In this document: piece by piece, positions 33,101-43,805 of the stretch | How positions within the stretch are numbered: position 1 is the first letter of the stretch | How the letters are laid out: every line of letters starts with the position of its first letter | Assembly: GCA_029876055.1 (NCBI GenBank) | Contig: CM056874.1 | Span: 3,658,001-3,722,000, forward strand | Reading direction: 5' to 3' | DNA: 64,000 bases | DNA from: Madurella fahalii | Taxonomy: Eukaryota; Ascomycota; Sordariomycetes; Sordariales | Notes under the pieces: model-generated | Seen by the model: only the letters and a program-made list of their open reading frames with translations | Database searches by the model: none | What the model was told of the DNA's origin: nothing | Translations under genes and position numbers: made by a program

Positions 33101-36100
33101 CTCCACACGCCGCACCTCGACGCTGAGAGTAGCAAACGCCGGGTTGACCGGACCGATATCCATTTCTATTTCGCCGGCAGCGCCGCATGCGACGCCAAAT
33201 GACCGCTTTCTTATGTCTCCAACAGCTCTGCTTTGGCTTAGCGAACACCTGCGCGGGGCTTTGAACTTACTATTATGGCATACTTCTAGCCTTGCAGCAG
33301 CCGGGATGAGGATCTTCGCTGGACGAGATCATATCTCGAGCAGCCGATCCCGCCTGCACAGGCGGCGCGGTAAGCATCCGTCCAGGCTGGCTCACAACTC
33401 CGGGTAATAGTCGCGGTGTCGGCAACATACATGGACGCGCGACATTTACCACAGTAGATCCATGGCCATTCACGAGCAATTCTAAAACGCTGTCACATCC
33501 CACCAGCCCAGTATGTGCCGCCCCTTGTCGTGTTGCCATCCAATAGACGCGTCAGGAGAAGGCCCAGGTCCATATTTGGCATCAGCCGTCAACTGACCAG
33601 TCTGCATGCATCGTCCGCAAGTGCTACCGAGGAAACGTGAAGCCACTTGCCGGGGAACTTCCCAGGGAAGCACACAGCACAGCAACCTCGGGCCAAAGCG
33701 TCAGCGTGCTTGTGTGAGATTGTTAGAGTCACTTACCATCCTCTACAGCTGCTGACCCTCCGGAAAACGACACCACCTCACCTCCGTAGAATGCCGCCCG
33801 ATTCCGGGACGGGATCTTCGGGACCGCGTCCCGTCCTCTCACTTGCCGGGTCGATTTCATGGCGCCAGGAGCCTAGCTCGAGTGTATGTGTATCTTTCAC
33901 TAATATAAAGTAATCATTCGCCTTGCTGGTATCCCATTCCGTTTTGTGGCATCCCTGCCGTTTCTTGCGCAAAGCCATCGCGGTTGGAATGTGCCCAGGT
34001 TTCTCTGCAGTTCCATGCACAGGGACCACACCTCGCTGCATAAAAAGCCGCGTCTCCTGCAGAAGCTCTCACGGTAGACTGATCTTGCCATCCAATCCCG
34101 TCAAGAACATGCAGACAAAACCTGCCGAGATTGTGCCATCTCCCACCTTCATCCAGCCAAAGCACCGTGTCACAAGCCCCGCTTCCGTGACGAACCTGTT
34201 TGGTTCTCGGGTCGCCTTCAACCGCCTTCTAGAAGGCCCCTCGCGTGTGGGGCAATGGTCAGATCTTCCATACAGGCGGACACATGCCCCATATCTGCTG
34301 GCCCTGTCACGGGTGGCAACCAGAGATGAACTCACAAACGCGATATATCCGACAACCCCGTAACCCCGGCCTCAAGCATGACGAAACATGAGTCGCCATT
34401 GCCGTGGGGCTCCCCACCCTCGACTGTCTGCCGTGCTGCCTGCCACCTACTCAGTCAAAGGGAGCCCGGGGTTCAGAATGACATCTCTATGCATCCCACC
34501 AAGTGTCCTACCGGCCTTTGCGGGGTGGCTGGGTTGTCAAGTTCAAAAACGTTGCCCCGCAGATGGTTACTGCCGTCGTGCGACTTGGCCGTTCCAGCCC
34601 ATGTGCCATGGCCCGAGGATACCCGGCTACTTAGGTTGGAGGAGGTCACTCATGGAGGCCAAGACGTTGAGCCTTGTTGCGGAGGTGGCCGCCATACTTC
34701 CTAATTCTGAATCCCTCCATCAGAATGGTGATTTCCGTTTGGAGAACCAACAAACCAAAGCGTACTCCATAAATAGATCGTTCGGTCTCGCTCCGCCTTG
34801 CGTGCAAGCCTCAGGGGATAGAGGAATGACTTGTATCGTCATATCACCGACACAACACAGGACAGCTATGTCCTGGTTCTGACCCGGCTTGTTCGATACG
34901 AAAGCAGTGAAAGCATTCAGGGGTGCGCGGTAGTCCCTGATATGCTTGGCTGGGTGTCGGACCTCGTGAGCCAGGTTTTCAGTCACTTCAAAATATCACG
35001 TCTGTAGTGAAATAATAGCAACATGCCGAGACATGCGGTAGTTCGCGTTATAGCGTCTGAGGATGGGGTTGTTCTGACGGAGAGGGTAAGGAGCACGGGA
35101 TGTTTGTTATGGACGGTTGCACTGTCCTTACCTTACCAGCTTGAGATCTTGGTTGGGAAAGGTCATGCCTGTCAACACACGACTCAACTCAACTAGGTTA
35201 TTAATTATTATCTAAGATCACTTTCCGTCCAACAAACCAGCACGCTTCTAAGGCCAATGTGGCTTTCAGTCCGGCCTAAGCAGAGATGGCGTTCAATGGC
35301 GCTAGCTATTGACGGGGCCAGAATTCCCTTGTAGATGGCTTCAGGTTGCTTAAACCGGAGCCCTGCATAATTACAAGGCGGACCCAGGGAAATTCTCGAG
35401 TTGGTGCGGTGAGGGTTGACTGACGAATGGGTGGCCAGGTTCTGCTTGCGTAATTTATACACTAATTGCGGGGTTGGTGATCCATGGGCCTGGGTCGAAG
35501 AGTGGGTGGCTGCTGGGCGACTGGCGCGAATCCGGGGTTCTTGTTGCCCATGATCCATCAAAAATACCCTGTATGGCAGCCCGGTGGTGATTTTGACAGT
35601 CAGAGCTTGACCTATAAGCGCGGTATCAAAGCATCTCGAGCTACTCATCACCTCGGATCACACCTTGTCAATGCAAGAGTGACCGGGGTGACCGGCCAGG
35701 TGCGTCCGGACCCCCCACCGAATCCGGTGACCCACAGTTGCCCGCTCCTCCACCACACCCAAGAGAAGGCGGCGCGGACGTCGATCCATCTCCGCGAAGC
35801 GTTTTTTGCAGACTTTTCCACAACCACCATTCTGAATTCGTCCTCGAGCGGCGGCTGGCCCTAGCACGCTCTCAGCCAAGCCAGCTTCTAATGCAAACCG
35901 GGCTACGAGCTCGAGAGTCTGCCCAAAGGTTTTCGTTAATATTTCCGTCCTCCCTCTCTCTGCCTTTCGCATCATTGACGCTCGGTTCTTCTGCTCGAGC
36001 GCGCAACACTTAAGGCGGACTGAAACCACCTCACCTTCTCCATTTACCTATGCCCCTCCCGAGACCAGCGCCCCTCGACTCTCCCAACCCGTCGGCACTG

Positions 36101-36316
36101 AATTGTATGTGCCGACTTCACGGCAGTGACTGAACGGCAAGCGACTTGGAGTCTTTGCGCTTGCTCGAGGGGACGTAAGAAAGACCGTTGTACACATCAT
36201 ATCTCTGCGCTTGGACTAGGTACCGTGATTAGGGGCTCCTACCTAGCCGATTTATTAGAACTGAGACGGCATCCGCTCCTATTCTGGATTCCAGTGCCGT
36301 CGTTTCCCGCGACGAC
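30102..36316. other. 6.2 kb divergent region without recognisable genes
   Basis: The largest gap in the window, between two divergent starts. I checked all open frames over 80 codons: none shows a known domain, a convincing ATG with splice structure, or a transposase. A purine-only tract lies at about 30565-30605, a poly-A run near 30401-30411, and the last 350 bases before 36317 look like a pyrimidine-rich leader. Non-coding RNA or short unknown exons cannot be excluded. Confidence 0.35.
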
Positions 36317-37585
36317 ATGGCCGACGAGAATAACCCGGTCCCGGCCACCGAGCCAGTCCTATCCAAGGCGGACGAGGAAGGCGGCAACTATGGTAGCACC
36401 ACGGCCATCAGCGTCGCTGGTGGGGAAGCGCCAGATGCTCGTGATTCGTCGTCCGAAGCCGAAGCAGCCGCCGTGGCAGCGGGCCTCAGGCACCTCGAGT
36501 CGCAAAGCACGCGCTGGTACTCGTACCTGTTGACCGTCGATTTCTGGACCATCATCGCCATCGGCCAGATCCTCTCGCTCTGCATCACAGGCACCAACAC
36601 CTTCACGAGCTTCCTGTCGAGCGTGGGCACCATCATCCCGGCCTTCCAGACGCTCTTCAACTACGCGCTCCTGGCGCTCATATACCTGCCCATCACGCTG
36701 CACAAGTACGGCTTCCGCAAGTGGGCACGCATCGCGCTGCGCGACGGTTGGAGGTACTTTATTTTGAGCTTCCTCGACGTCGAGGGCAACTACTTCACCG
36801 TGCTGGCGTACAACTACACCAACATCCTCTCGGCGCAGCTGCTCAATTTCTGGGCCATCGTCTGCGTCGTCATCCTCTCCTTCTTGCTGCTCAAGGTGCG
36901 CTACCGCCTGGTGCAGATCGCCGGCATCCTCCTCTGCTGCGGCGGCATGGGCGTGCTGCTCGCCAGCGACCACATCACGGGCGCCAACGGCGGGTCGGGG
37001 CGCGACATGGTCAAGGGCGACCTGTTCGGCCTGCTCGGCGCGACCTTCTACGGCGTGAGCAACGTCTTTGAAGAGTGGCTCGTCAGCAAGCGGCCCATGT
37101 ACGAGGTTCTATCGTTCATGGGCATCTTTGGCGTGTGCATCAACGGCGTGCAGGCGGCCATCTTTGACCGCCAATCGTTCCGGGACGCGACCTGGAACGG
37201 CCAGGTGGCGGGTTGGCTAGTCGGCTACACGCTCTGCTTGAACATCTTTTATTCCACCGTCCCCCTGATCCTGCGCATGGGCAGCGCGGCCATCTTTGAT
37301 GTCAACCTCCTGACGGCGAACTTCTGGGGCGTCATCATCGGCACCCGTGTGTTTGGCTACGTGGTGCATTGGATGTACCCGATTGCGTTTGTCCTCATCA
37401 TCTGCGGGCTGGTTGTCTACTTTTTGGCGGGCAGCATCCTGGGTGACTCCAAGAAGCCGTGGCTAGGCGATAGCCAGAAGGACGGTGTGGCCGGCATCGG
37501 GACGGCCAAGCTCAAGGCGCTTAATGAGGCGAGGCGGAGAGGCCTGGTGGGCTCAGGGACGGCAGAGGGAGCTCAGGGGGTTTAG
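36317..37585 (+). CDS. SLC35F1/F2-family (DUF914) membrane transporter
   Basis: One exon of 422 residues. A soluble acidic N-terminus of about 75 residues is followed by ten predicted membrane segments of the drug/metabolite-transporter fold: for example FWTIIAIGQILSLCITGTNT near residue 75, ALLALIYLPITL, NYTNILSAQLLNFWAIVCVV (the family's conserved fourth-helix region), and VFVLIICGLVVYFL-like sequence near the end. The motif GLLGATFYGVSNVFEEWLV is typical of SLC35F members. Substrates of this family are poorly known; it belongs with the nucleotide-sugar transporters but may carry other metabolites, likely in Golgi, vacuole or plasma membrane. The ATG lies in a gacgacATGg context. A short Lys/Ala/Arg-rich cytosolic tail ends the protein. 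Confidence 0.92.
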   Translation: MADENNPVPATEPVLSKADEEGGNYGSTTAISVAGGEAPDARDSSSEAEAAAVAAGLRHLESQSTRWYSYLLTVDFWTIIAIGQILSLCITGTNTFTSFLSSVGTIIPAFQTLFNYALLALIYLPITLHKYGFRKWARIALRDGWRYFILSFLDVEGNYFTVLAYNYTNILSAQLLNFWAIVCVVILSFLLLKVRYRLVQIAGILLCCGGMGVLLASDHITGANGGSGRDMVKGDLFGLLGATFYGVSNVFEEWLVSKRPMYEVLSFMGIFGVCINGVQAAIFDRQSFRDATWNGQVAGWLVGYTLCLNIFYSTVPLILRMGSAAIFDVNLLTANFWGVIIGTRVFGYVVHWMYPIAFVLIICGLVVYFLAGSILGDSKKPWLGDSQKDGVAGIGTAKLKALNEARRRGLVGSGTAEGAQGV

Positions 37586-37989
37586 AAGCTCGTTAATTCC
37601 GGGAATTGGGATGGGCAGTGCTCTGTTGGCGGAATAAGGTGTTGCTTATAAAGGGGCTAAGGTCATGTATGTGTAACGGGAGAAGAAAGCCAAGACACGC
37701 CAACGCGCTGTTCTCGAAAACATTCATCGACTTCACTACAACCTCATAAGAAGCTTGTTTTGCCTGTGCTTTATCTGCAAGAACCCATCGAGGTGTCTAA
37801 GGGGGTAAGCCGTTTATCAAGGGTTAGGGTTTATCATGGCTCACATTGCTGACTGAACCCCCGCGTTTGTTTCCCAGTGGTAGCCGACACTGAGATGGGT
37901 GGGAAGCTCATTTTCCCGTTATACCTAACAACCCTAAGAGCCATTCTTGCATTTGATTTGCACCCGCCACTTGATCTGTGACCAAGAAA
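37586..37989. other. Short intergenic region (tandem genes)
   Basis: 404 bases between two plus-strand genes, holding the 3' end of the transporter and the promoter of the cyclotransferase-like gene. No other element identified. Confidence 0.4.
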
Positions 37990-38664
37990 ATGACGTCACC
38001 CCAGACCCTTTACTTTGGCTTCGGCAGCAACCTATGGAAGGACCAAATGGCCCGCCGCTGCCCCGCCTCCCCGTTCGTGGGCGTCGGCCGTCTCCGCGGC
38101 TACCACTGGTTCATCAATGCCCGCGGGTACGCCAACATCGCCGAGACCAAGCACAAGCCCAACTCGGCCAGCCACAACCCCCCCGCGGCCGACAAGGAGG
38201 ATGCGGAGGAGGTGGAAGACTACGAAAACCAAGTCTGGGGCCTCATATACAGCCTCTCGGCCGTCGACGAGGCCCGCCTCGACCGGAACGAGGGCGTCCC
38301 GCATTCGTACGAGAAGCGCGTGGTCGACTGCGAGCTCCGCGTCCCCGGGGAGACTGCCGGCGGCAGTGGTGGGTGGAAGACGGTCCCCATGCTGGTGTAC
38401 ATTGACTTTCGGCGCGCCGAGGGCGGGCACCCGCCCCGAGCCGAGTACGTGCACCGGATGAACATGGGCATCAGGGACGCGCTGAGCGAGGGCGTGCCGC
38501 GCGAGTACGTGGAGAGGGTGTTGCGGCGGTATATACCGACCGAGGAGGAGGAGGACGAGGGGGCGAGGGCGCTGGCGAGGAGGCAGGCGGAGGGGTTCAG
38601 GGAGGAGAGCGAGATTCTGGGGGTGACGGATGGAGGGTCGGGGGCTGTTTCCTCGGGACCGTGA
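37990..38664 (+). CDS. Gamma-glutamylcyclotransferase-like protein
   Basis: A single exon of 224 residues. The N-terminus YFGFGSNLWKDQMARRCP carries the YGSNL-type substrate loop of the gamma-glutamylcyclotransferase (AIG2/GGCT) fold, followed by VGRLRGYHWFINARGYANI and VWGLIYSLSAVDEARLDRNEG, where the Glu of DRNEG aligns with the catalytic acid. These enzymes release 5-oxoproline from gamma-glutamyl peptides such as glutathione breakdown products; substrate here is not proven. The C-terminal 40 residues are acidic and low in complexity. An open frame extends 12 bases upstream only from a GTG, so the ATG at 37990 was chosen. Confidence 0.9.
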   Translation: MTSPQTLYFGFGSNLWKDQMARRCPASPFVGVGRLRGYHWFINARGYANIAETKHKPNSASHNPPAADKEDAEEVEDYENQVWGLIYSLSAVDEARLDRNEGVPHSYEKRVVDCELRVPGETAGGSGGWKTVPMLVYIDFRRAEGGHPPRAEYVHRMNMGIRDALSEGVPREYVERVLRRYIPTEEEEDEGARALARRQAEGFREESEILGVTDGGSGAVSSGP

Positions 38665-39365
38665 GGAGGGCTAAGGCTTGTTGTGGTATTCGGTTTGTGA
38701 ATCGGGTGGTCGGGCGGCGTTTGCAGGGCTAGAGGGGTTTAAGAGTGTAGAAAGCAAAGACGGCGGTGGTGGGAACAGTATCTATCCCTGGTTAGAGCCA
38801 CAAGTGGTCTCTTTAACATCCATTCGGTTTAGAGTAGACAAGAGCATTAGTTCAACCGAGCCAAGGTGCCTGCGGACTGTTCACATCCGAGGAACTCGAT
38901 AGTTACAATAGAATCTACGTATAAATAAACATTTAGTTGAGTCTCGGATCACTCTTGATGCTTAGGCAGGCTATTGAATGATTAATTAGGTTAGTACGTT
39001 TCTTCAACAATGATGTTTTGTTGGTTGGAATCAGGGGGGAGGGGGTTACAAGGCTGTGCAATGCAGAAGACTGTTAGCTGCCAATAATTCGAATAGCTAC
39101 GGCATGGTGAAACAATCTTTCTGATAAAGCCACTGTAAGGCGCTTGTCCGCTGTCGAATCAAACTTCTTGCGCCGGAGAACGTTCGCTGGGTTGACGTAA
39201 TTGCCTATTGGTACAGTAAAAAGACGATATTTTCTTGATGTAGTCGGGTTATCAGACCTTCAACCTATGGTACCATGGATACTTTCTTGATCAAAGAAAA
39301 AAAAAGATACAGCATGAGAAAAAAATCATCAAAAGGAATATTGCTAACGTAGTTAGCTTGTCACA
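38665..39365. other. AT-rich intergenic region
   Basis: No gene recognised. Composition shifts to AT-rich here and stays so past the tRNA gene. A likely polyadenylation zone (ataaataaac) is near 38920. Confidence 0.4.
39319..39325 (-). terminator. RNA polymerase III terminator of tRNA-Thr
   Basis: Seven T in a row on the minus strand, about 40 bases downstream of the tRNA 3' end; a second longer T run follows. Both fit Pol III termination. Confidence 0.6.
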
Positions 39366-39445
39366 TGCCCACTATCAGAATCGAACTGATGACCTTGTCA
39401 TATTTTGACTACTAGTGACACGCTCTACCACTGAGCCAAGCGGGC
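39366..39445 (-). tRNA. tRNA-Thr(AGT) with an 8-base intron
   Basis: The minus strand folds as a full cloverleaf of 80 bases. The acceptor stem pairs gcccgct with agtgggc (one G-U), the D arm is gctcagtggtagagc, the anticodon stem pairs tgtca with tgaca, and the T arm is atcag, ttcgatt, ctgat. The anticodon loop has 15 bases rather than 7; removing 8 bases (gtcaaaat) after position 37 leaves ctagtaa, with anticodon AGT. The discriminator base is A. CCA is not encoded, as expected for a nuclear gene. AGT becomes IGU and reads ACU, ACC and ACA threonine codons. Confidence 0.93.
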
Positions 39446-40873
39446 TATCAACTGAATTGACGGGAGCAAGTATAAACGGATGTTACATTTGGATGTGATT
39501 GTTAAAGAAATGCTAAAGTTGGCTTTTCTTTGTTGACAATACTAACCCGGCTGCTAGATTAATTTGAAGCCCGTGCCTAAGCAGCCCTTGTACTAAAGAT
39601 GCCGGAACTGAACTACATTAGCTCTATGTCTGCTTCCGAGCTGTTCTGACAGCCACAGATTACCATGGCTAAGTCAGAGGTCTTAGTATTCAACGGCTCG
39701 AGGGAGTTATGGAGGGCCACCAAAGCTGCAGCGAAGATGATTGATAATCCGGTAGGTGCCGAATTCTTAGTTCCGAGATATATGCGTAGGCAGAATATAG
39801 CAGTCTGACTCAAAGATATAACGTGTAATCTTCTAGGACTGGAAGAACCGCCATTCACGACTGTAACCCCAATTGCCTTCTTGGATGGGTACTTTACTCT
39901 CATACTGGATGAAGAAAGAAGAGAAAAGATAACGTGGAGTGCTGAAAGAAAGGTGAGACTATCGCACCTTCTCCTTCAGTGCTGAGGCTACTTAGAACGG
40001 GATGACACCCCGAAGGGCTGCGCGTTGTGGGGGAGTCTTCAGGTTACAAAACGCCGTTTTGCGTTTGCCTTAGTACCGGCACTATCCGCTTTGTAGATTA
40101 TGATTGGAATCACCAGTTGTTTGCGCAACTCCCGCTGTGGTACACAATACCGCTGTGTCAGTCTGGTAATTTAAAGCGTCTGAGCATGGTTAACGTTAAT
40201 ATTGCTACTATAATTTTCGGTATTGTAATCCGTGAAGAACGAGTACCTGGTCTGGACAGTATAGGCGGGGTTCAGTTTCTTCATCAGGTTTTTCGAAAGA
40301 GACGAAGTATTACCATTTCCGTCCAAGGTCTGGCCCATCAGGGTAACAACCGAGATGCCTCATGCCTCTGTGACAAGCTCACGTCACGCTTTCGTATTTC
40401 CAAGTCCCATTTAGTGTGCCACTGCTCAATCGTCTCACCGTCCCAGCCGCAGGATTACTGGTAACGTAACTGCAAACCATTTGACCCGTTGCCACCTACC
40501 CGACAAACTCACTGCAGGGTCCCAATCACCTGAACAGTACAGAAAAGCGGCAGAAACAAAAAACAGCAAAATCAAGGGAAACGAGGATGTAAAGAGAAGG
40601 CAGCGAGAAACACGGCAACAGCAGAGCCACTGTCTCGGGAGAACGATTACTCCCAGGCCGAAAGGGCGCGTTTATAATTTCACCCGATCACAGTAATTTC
40701 TCGACAGTAACCACCGTACTGGGATATCTGGCTGGTGGTTCTTCCTCGCACCTTCCCCGCCCTCCTGTGCTGCTCGCCAATTTCTCACCATTTAGCTCCA
40801 TTCCTGGACGGGACATCGGCTGAACTGGCTGAATACGCATCAGCGACTAGGCAGCCCTGAACGTCGGTGGACT
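39446..40873. other. AT-rich intergenic region
   Basis: 1.4 kb without a supported gene. Open frames at 39613-39903 (-) and 40027-40464 (+) show no domain or splice structure. The last 150 bases probably form the promoter of the gene at 40874. Confidence 0.4.
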
Positions 40874-42037
40874 ATGTCGTCGCCGGCTCAGATTGTCGAG
40901 CCGGGACAGAGGCCAGTGTCAGGTTTGTCGATGTCTGCTTTACCTGCTTCTCCACGTCAGGAAGGCTCTTTGGGCTACCAATACGCTGAGAACTCTCGGA
41001 ACCCGCTTCCGGAGATGGTTGCTGCCGAGACCTCTCAGAACCCGTTCCCGCAGTTGGTTAGTTACAAGGCGCTCGAGCGCTCCCCAGTTTCTTCCCCTCC
41101 CTACACAGCCAGGCCCCACTGTTGTGGTCAGTTCTAAAACAACTGTTGTGCAACAGGACGGTCCCGTGGCTAGCAGCCATGAGGAAGAACATCGCGAAGG
41201 AGATTATCAAAGCGATCACAGCCCTCCCCGAGTACGAGGATTCCCAGGAATGCGCCTCCTAACGAAGAAACGGTTGTTTGGCGTTGGCGGCTTCCTCGTC
41301 GCTTGTGGCATCGTCGTGGTCATAGTTCTCGCCGCCACAGGCAAGCTCTCGTCTTCCGAGTAAGCCGATAGACACCCCAGTAACACTGACCATCTTGAAC
41401 CCGCTGACAACTGTCAGGGACTCTGGGCCAGCCCGCCCAACTACGTCAGCCACATCCACCGCAACTTCGACGACCACCTCTGCCAACCCAAGCAGCTCAG
41501 TAAGCATCCCTGGAGTTCCCTCCTCTCAACCAATCCCTCCTACCCCTTCCTCCCATCCCCTTATTACCCCCACAGCGGCACAAGTAAGGAAAGCGCCGTC
41601 ACCCCTTCTCAAAATAAACAAGCAACCTAACCGCGTTTCCCCACCTGCACCAGGTCTTCGACCACACGTCGTGCACTGACCCGACGGCCTTCCTCGACAG
41701 AGTCACCTGGATCGGCACCGAGGTGGGCATCTACAACAGCGAGTTCGCGCAAGCGGGCTCCGCCGAGGCCTGCTGCGACGCCTGCGCCAGCTCGCCCGGC
41801 TGCGCCGGGTGGCTGTACATCTCGTCGTCGACCTTTACGCCCTGCACCAAGATCGTCGTCAGCTCCGACCGGTCGCGGTCGACGGGTACGGACGAGAAAT
41901 GTCCCAAGGGACGCGCGTCCACGACGACGTTCGTGCAGTTGCAGGGGCAGGGAGGTGACGGTGAGGGTGATGATGCAGGACGAGGCGTAGCTGGTCTGGG
42001 GCCATGCAGTGATAAGGCGGCTGTCAAGTCGTGGTGA
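40874..42037 (+). CDS. Single-pass membrane protein with Ser/Thr stalk and Cys-rich ectodomain
   Basis: Four exons (40874-41056, 41109-41359, 41418-41583, 41654-42037) total 328 codons. Introns are 52, 58 and 70 bases, all GT-AG. Residues 1-110 are a soluble Pro/Ser/Glu-rich domain. One membrane segment follows a basic stretch (LLTKKRLFGVGG, then FLVACGIVVVIVLAATG near residues 120-140). After it comes a Ser/Thr/Pro-rich stalk likely to be O-glycosylated, then a domain from VFDHTSCTDP to EKCPKG with about eight Cys, including EACCDACASSPGCAGW, which resembles a PAN/apple-type or small fungal cysteine-rich module. Basic residues on the N-terminal side predict type II topology with the Cys-rich part outside. 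Function unknown; a surface sensor or adhesion role is a guess. Confidence 0.82.
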
Positions 42038-42591
42038 CGAGATCGGGACCAACTATGGATAGATGTGGGAAGGGAAGGGGGAGTTGCTAAGATGGTAGAA
42101 TTGTCAACGGGGGGGAAGATATGTTATGTGTTGCGGCTTTCTTTTCTTTTCTTTTGTTTTTGCCGTTGAGATACCAAAGCGTTTTCATCTATGACTACAT
42201 GAGATGGCATAAGGGATGACTTCACAGGTCTGCGTTAGTGTAGAAGGGCCTCGCGAGCGGAATCATGCACCTCACACAATAATGGCCCATCACGTTGCAG
42301 TGCAGGGCCATTCTTTCATTTTATTCTGCGCTTTAAAAAGGTCCAAGAAGCTCACGAAGACAAAGACATACAAGTACACGCAATTCCAAGGAGCCTGTCT
42401 ATGAGCTACCAGACCATTACCAACCACCTTCGCCAAGATCCCAGCCGGTTTGCGTGCAGGCACAAAAGAAAGCGGTAACCACATGTGCAAAGATCGTGCT
42501 TCTCAGTTTGTCTCGTTCCATCTTTGCTGGAAGCTCATCCCACCAACCCTGTAAGTCTCCCCCCTCGTCTTATTGCAGAGAAACCCCGGGC
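42038..42591. other. Convergent 3' intergenic region
   Basis: Between the 3' ends of the membrane-protein gene and the E1 beta gene; both 3' UTRs probably lie here. A TTTTC-rich run is at about 42130-42160. No coding sequence seen. Confidence 0.45.
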
Positions 42592-43805
42592 TTAAAGACG
42601 GAGCAGCTTGGCCGCGTACTGCTCAATGAGCGCCTCGGTCGGGAAGCTCATCTCCTCGAGCTTCTGGGCATACGGCGTCGGGACGTCGGCGCCAGTGATA
42701 CGCTGGGCGGGAGCATCCAAGTAGTCAAAGGCGTATTCCATCGTTAGGGCCAGAATCTCGGCGCCGACGCCGAAGGCGGGGAAGCCCGACTCGACGGCCA
42801 TCAGGCGGTGCGTCTTCTTGACCGACTTGACAATGGCATCGACGTCGAGCGGCTTGATGCTACGGAGGTTGATGACCTCGCACTCGACGCCGTACTTCTT
42901 CTTGAGGTTCTCGGCCGCCACGAGCGTCTGGCCGACGCAGCGCGACAGCGACACCATGGTCAAGTCCTTGCCAACGCGCTCGACCTTGGCCTTGCCAAAG
43001 GGAAGGACGAAGTCGTCCTTCTGCGCGGCCTCGGACATGGGGAACGACTGACCGTACATGAGCTCGTTCTCGAGCACCACGACGGGGTTGGGGTCTCGGA
43101 TGGCCGCCTTGAGCAGGCCCTTGGCGTCCTCGGCCGACCACGGCGAGACCACCTTGAGACCGGGGACGCTGCCGTACCAGGCCGAGTAGTCTTGCGAGTG
43201 CTGGGCGGCGACACCGGCGGCGAAGCCGTTGGGACCGCGGAACGTGATGTTGCAGGGCTGGATGCCTCCCGACATGTAGAGGGTCTTGGCGGCCGAGTTG
43301 ACGATCTGGTCGATGGCCTGCATGGCAAAGTTGAAGGTCATGAACTCGCACTGGAAGCGGTGGCGTTAGCATCCTATTGAGCCATTTTCGCTTATGCCTG
43401 ACATGGGCAGGAATGGATAGAGCTACTCACCACTGGATGCAGGCCGCTCAGAGCGGCGCCGACCGCCAGACCGCAGAAGCCGCTCTCCGTGATGGGCGTG
43501 TCGATGACCCGCTTCTCACCGAAGCGGTCTAGTAGACCCTTGGTGACCTTGTATGCGCCGTTGTACTGGGCAACCTCCTCGCCCATGACGAACACTTTGG
43601 GGTTGGACTCGAGCTCCTCGGCGAGCGCCTCATTCAGGGCATCGCGGACTGTGTACTCCTTGACGCCGGACGCATCGGCATACGTCCGTTTTTGTACGCT
43701 GGGGACAGCAGCGGCTCTGTAGTTGAACGAGGACCTCGCAGCAGGGCGCACAGCCGAAGCTCGCGCAGTCGCAGCTACGCGGGCTGCTGTCCGGAGACCG
43801 CGCAT
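42592..43805 (-). CDS. PDB1: Pyruvate dehydrogenase E1 component, beta subunit
   Basis: Two exons (43805-43431, 43350-42592) separated by an 80-base intron give 377 residues, the usual family length. Residues 1-40 are rich in Arg and Ala without acids, a mitochondrial presequence. The mature part starts near EYTVRDALNEALAEEL and shows the family segments VFVMGEEVAQYNGAYKVTKG, the thiamine-diphosphate-contacting region IDTPITESGFCGLAVGAA, and the C-terminal KPLDVDAIVKSVKKTHRLMAVE. With E1 alpha it decarboxylates pyruvate in the matrix and passes the acetyl group to the lipoyl E2. Every conserved block looks intact. The neighbour upstream on the same strand is ERG6, which is not functionally related. 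Confidence 0.97.

Noticed and set aside
39613..39903. Minus-strand open frame of 96 codons near the tRNA gene, possible transposon relic
   Set aside because: No transposase motif, terminal repeats or target-site duplication could be identified.
40027..40464. Plus-strand open frame of 145 codons
   Set aside because: No domain and no match to fungal gene structure; lies in an AT-rich intergenic stretch.
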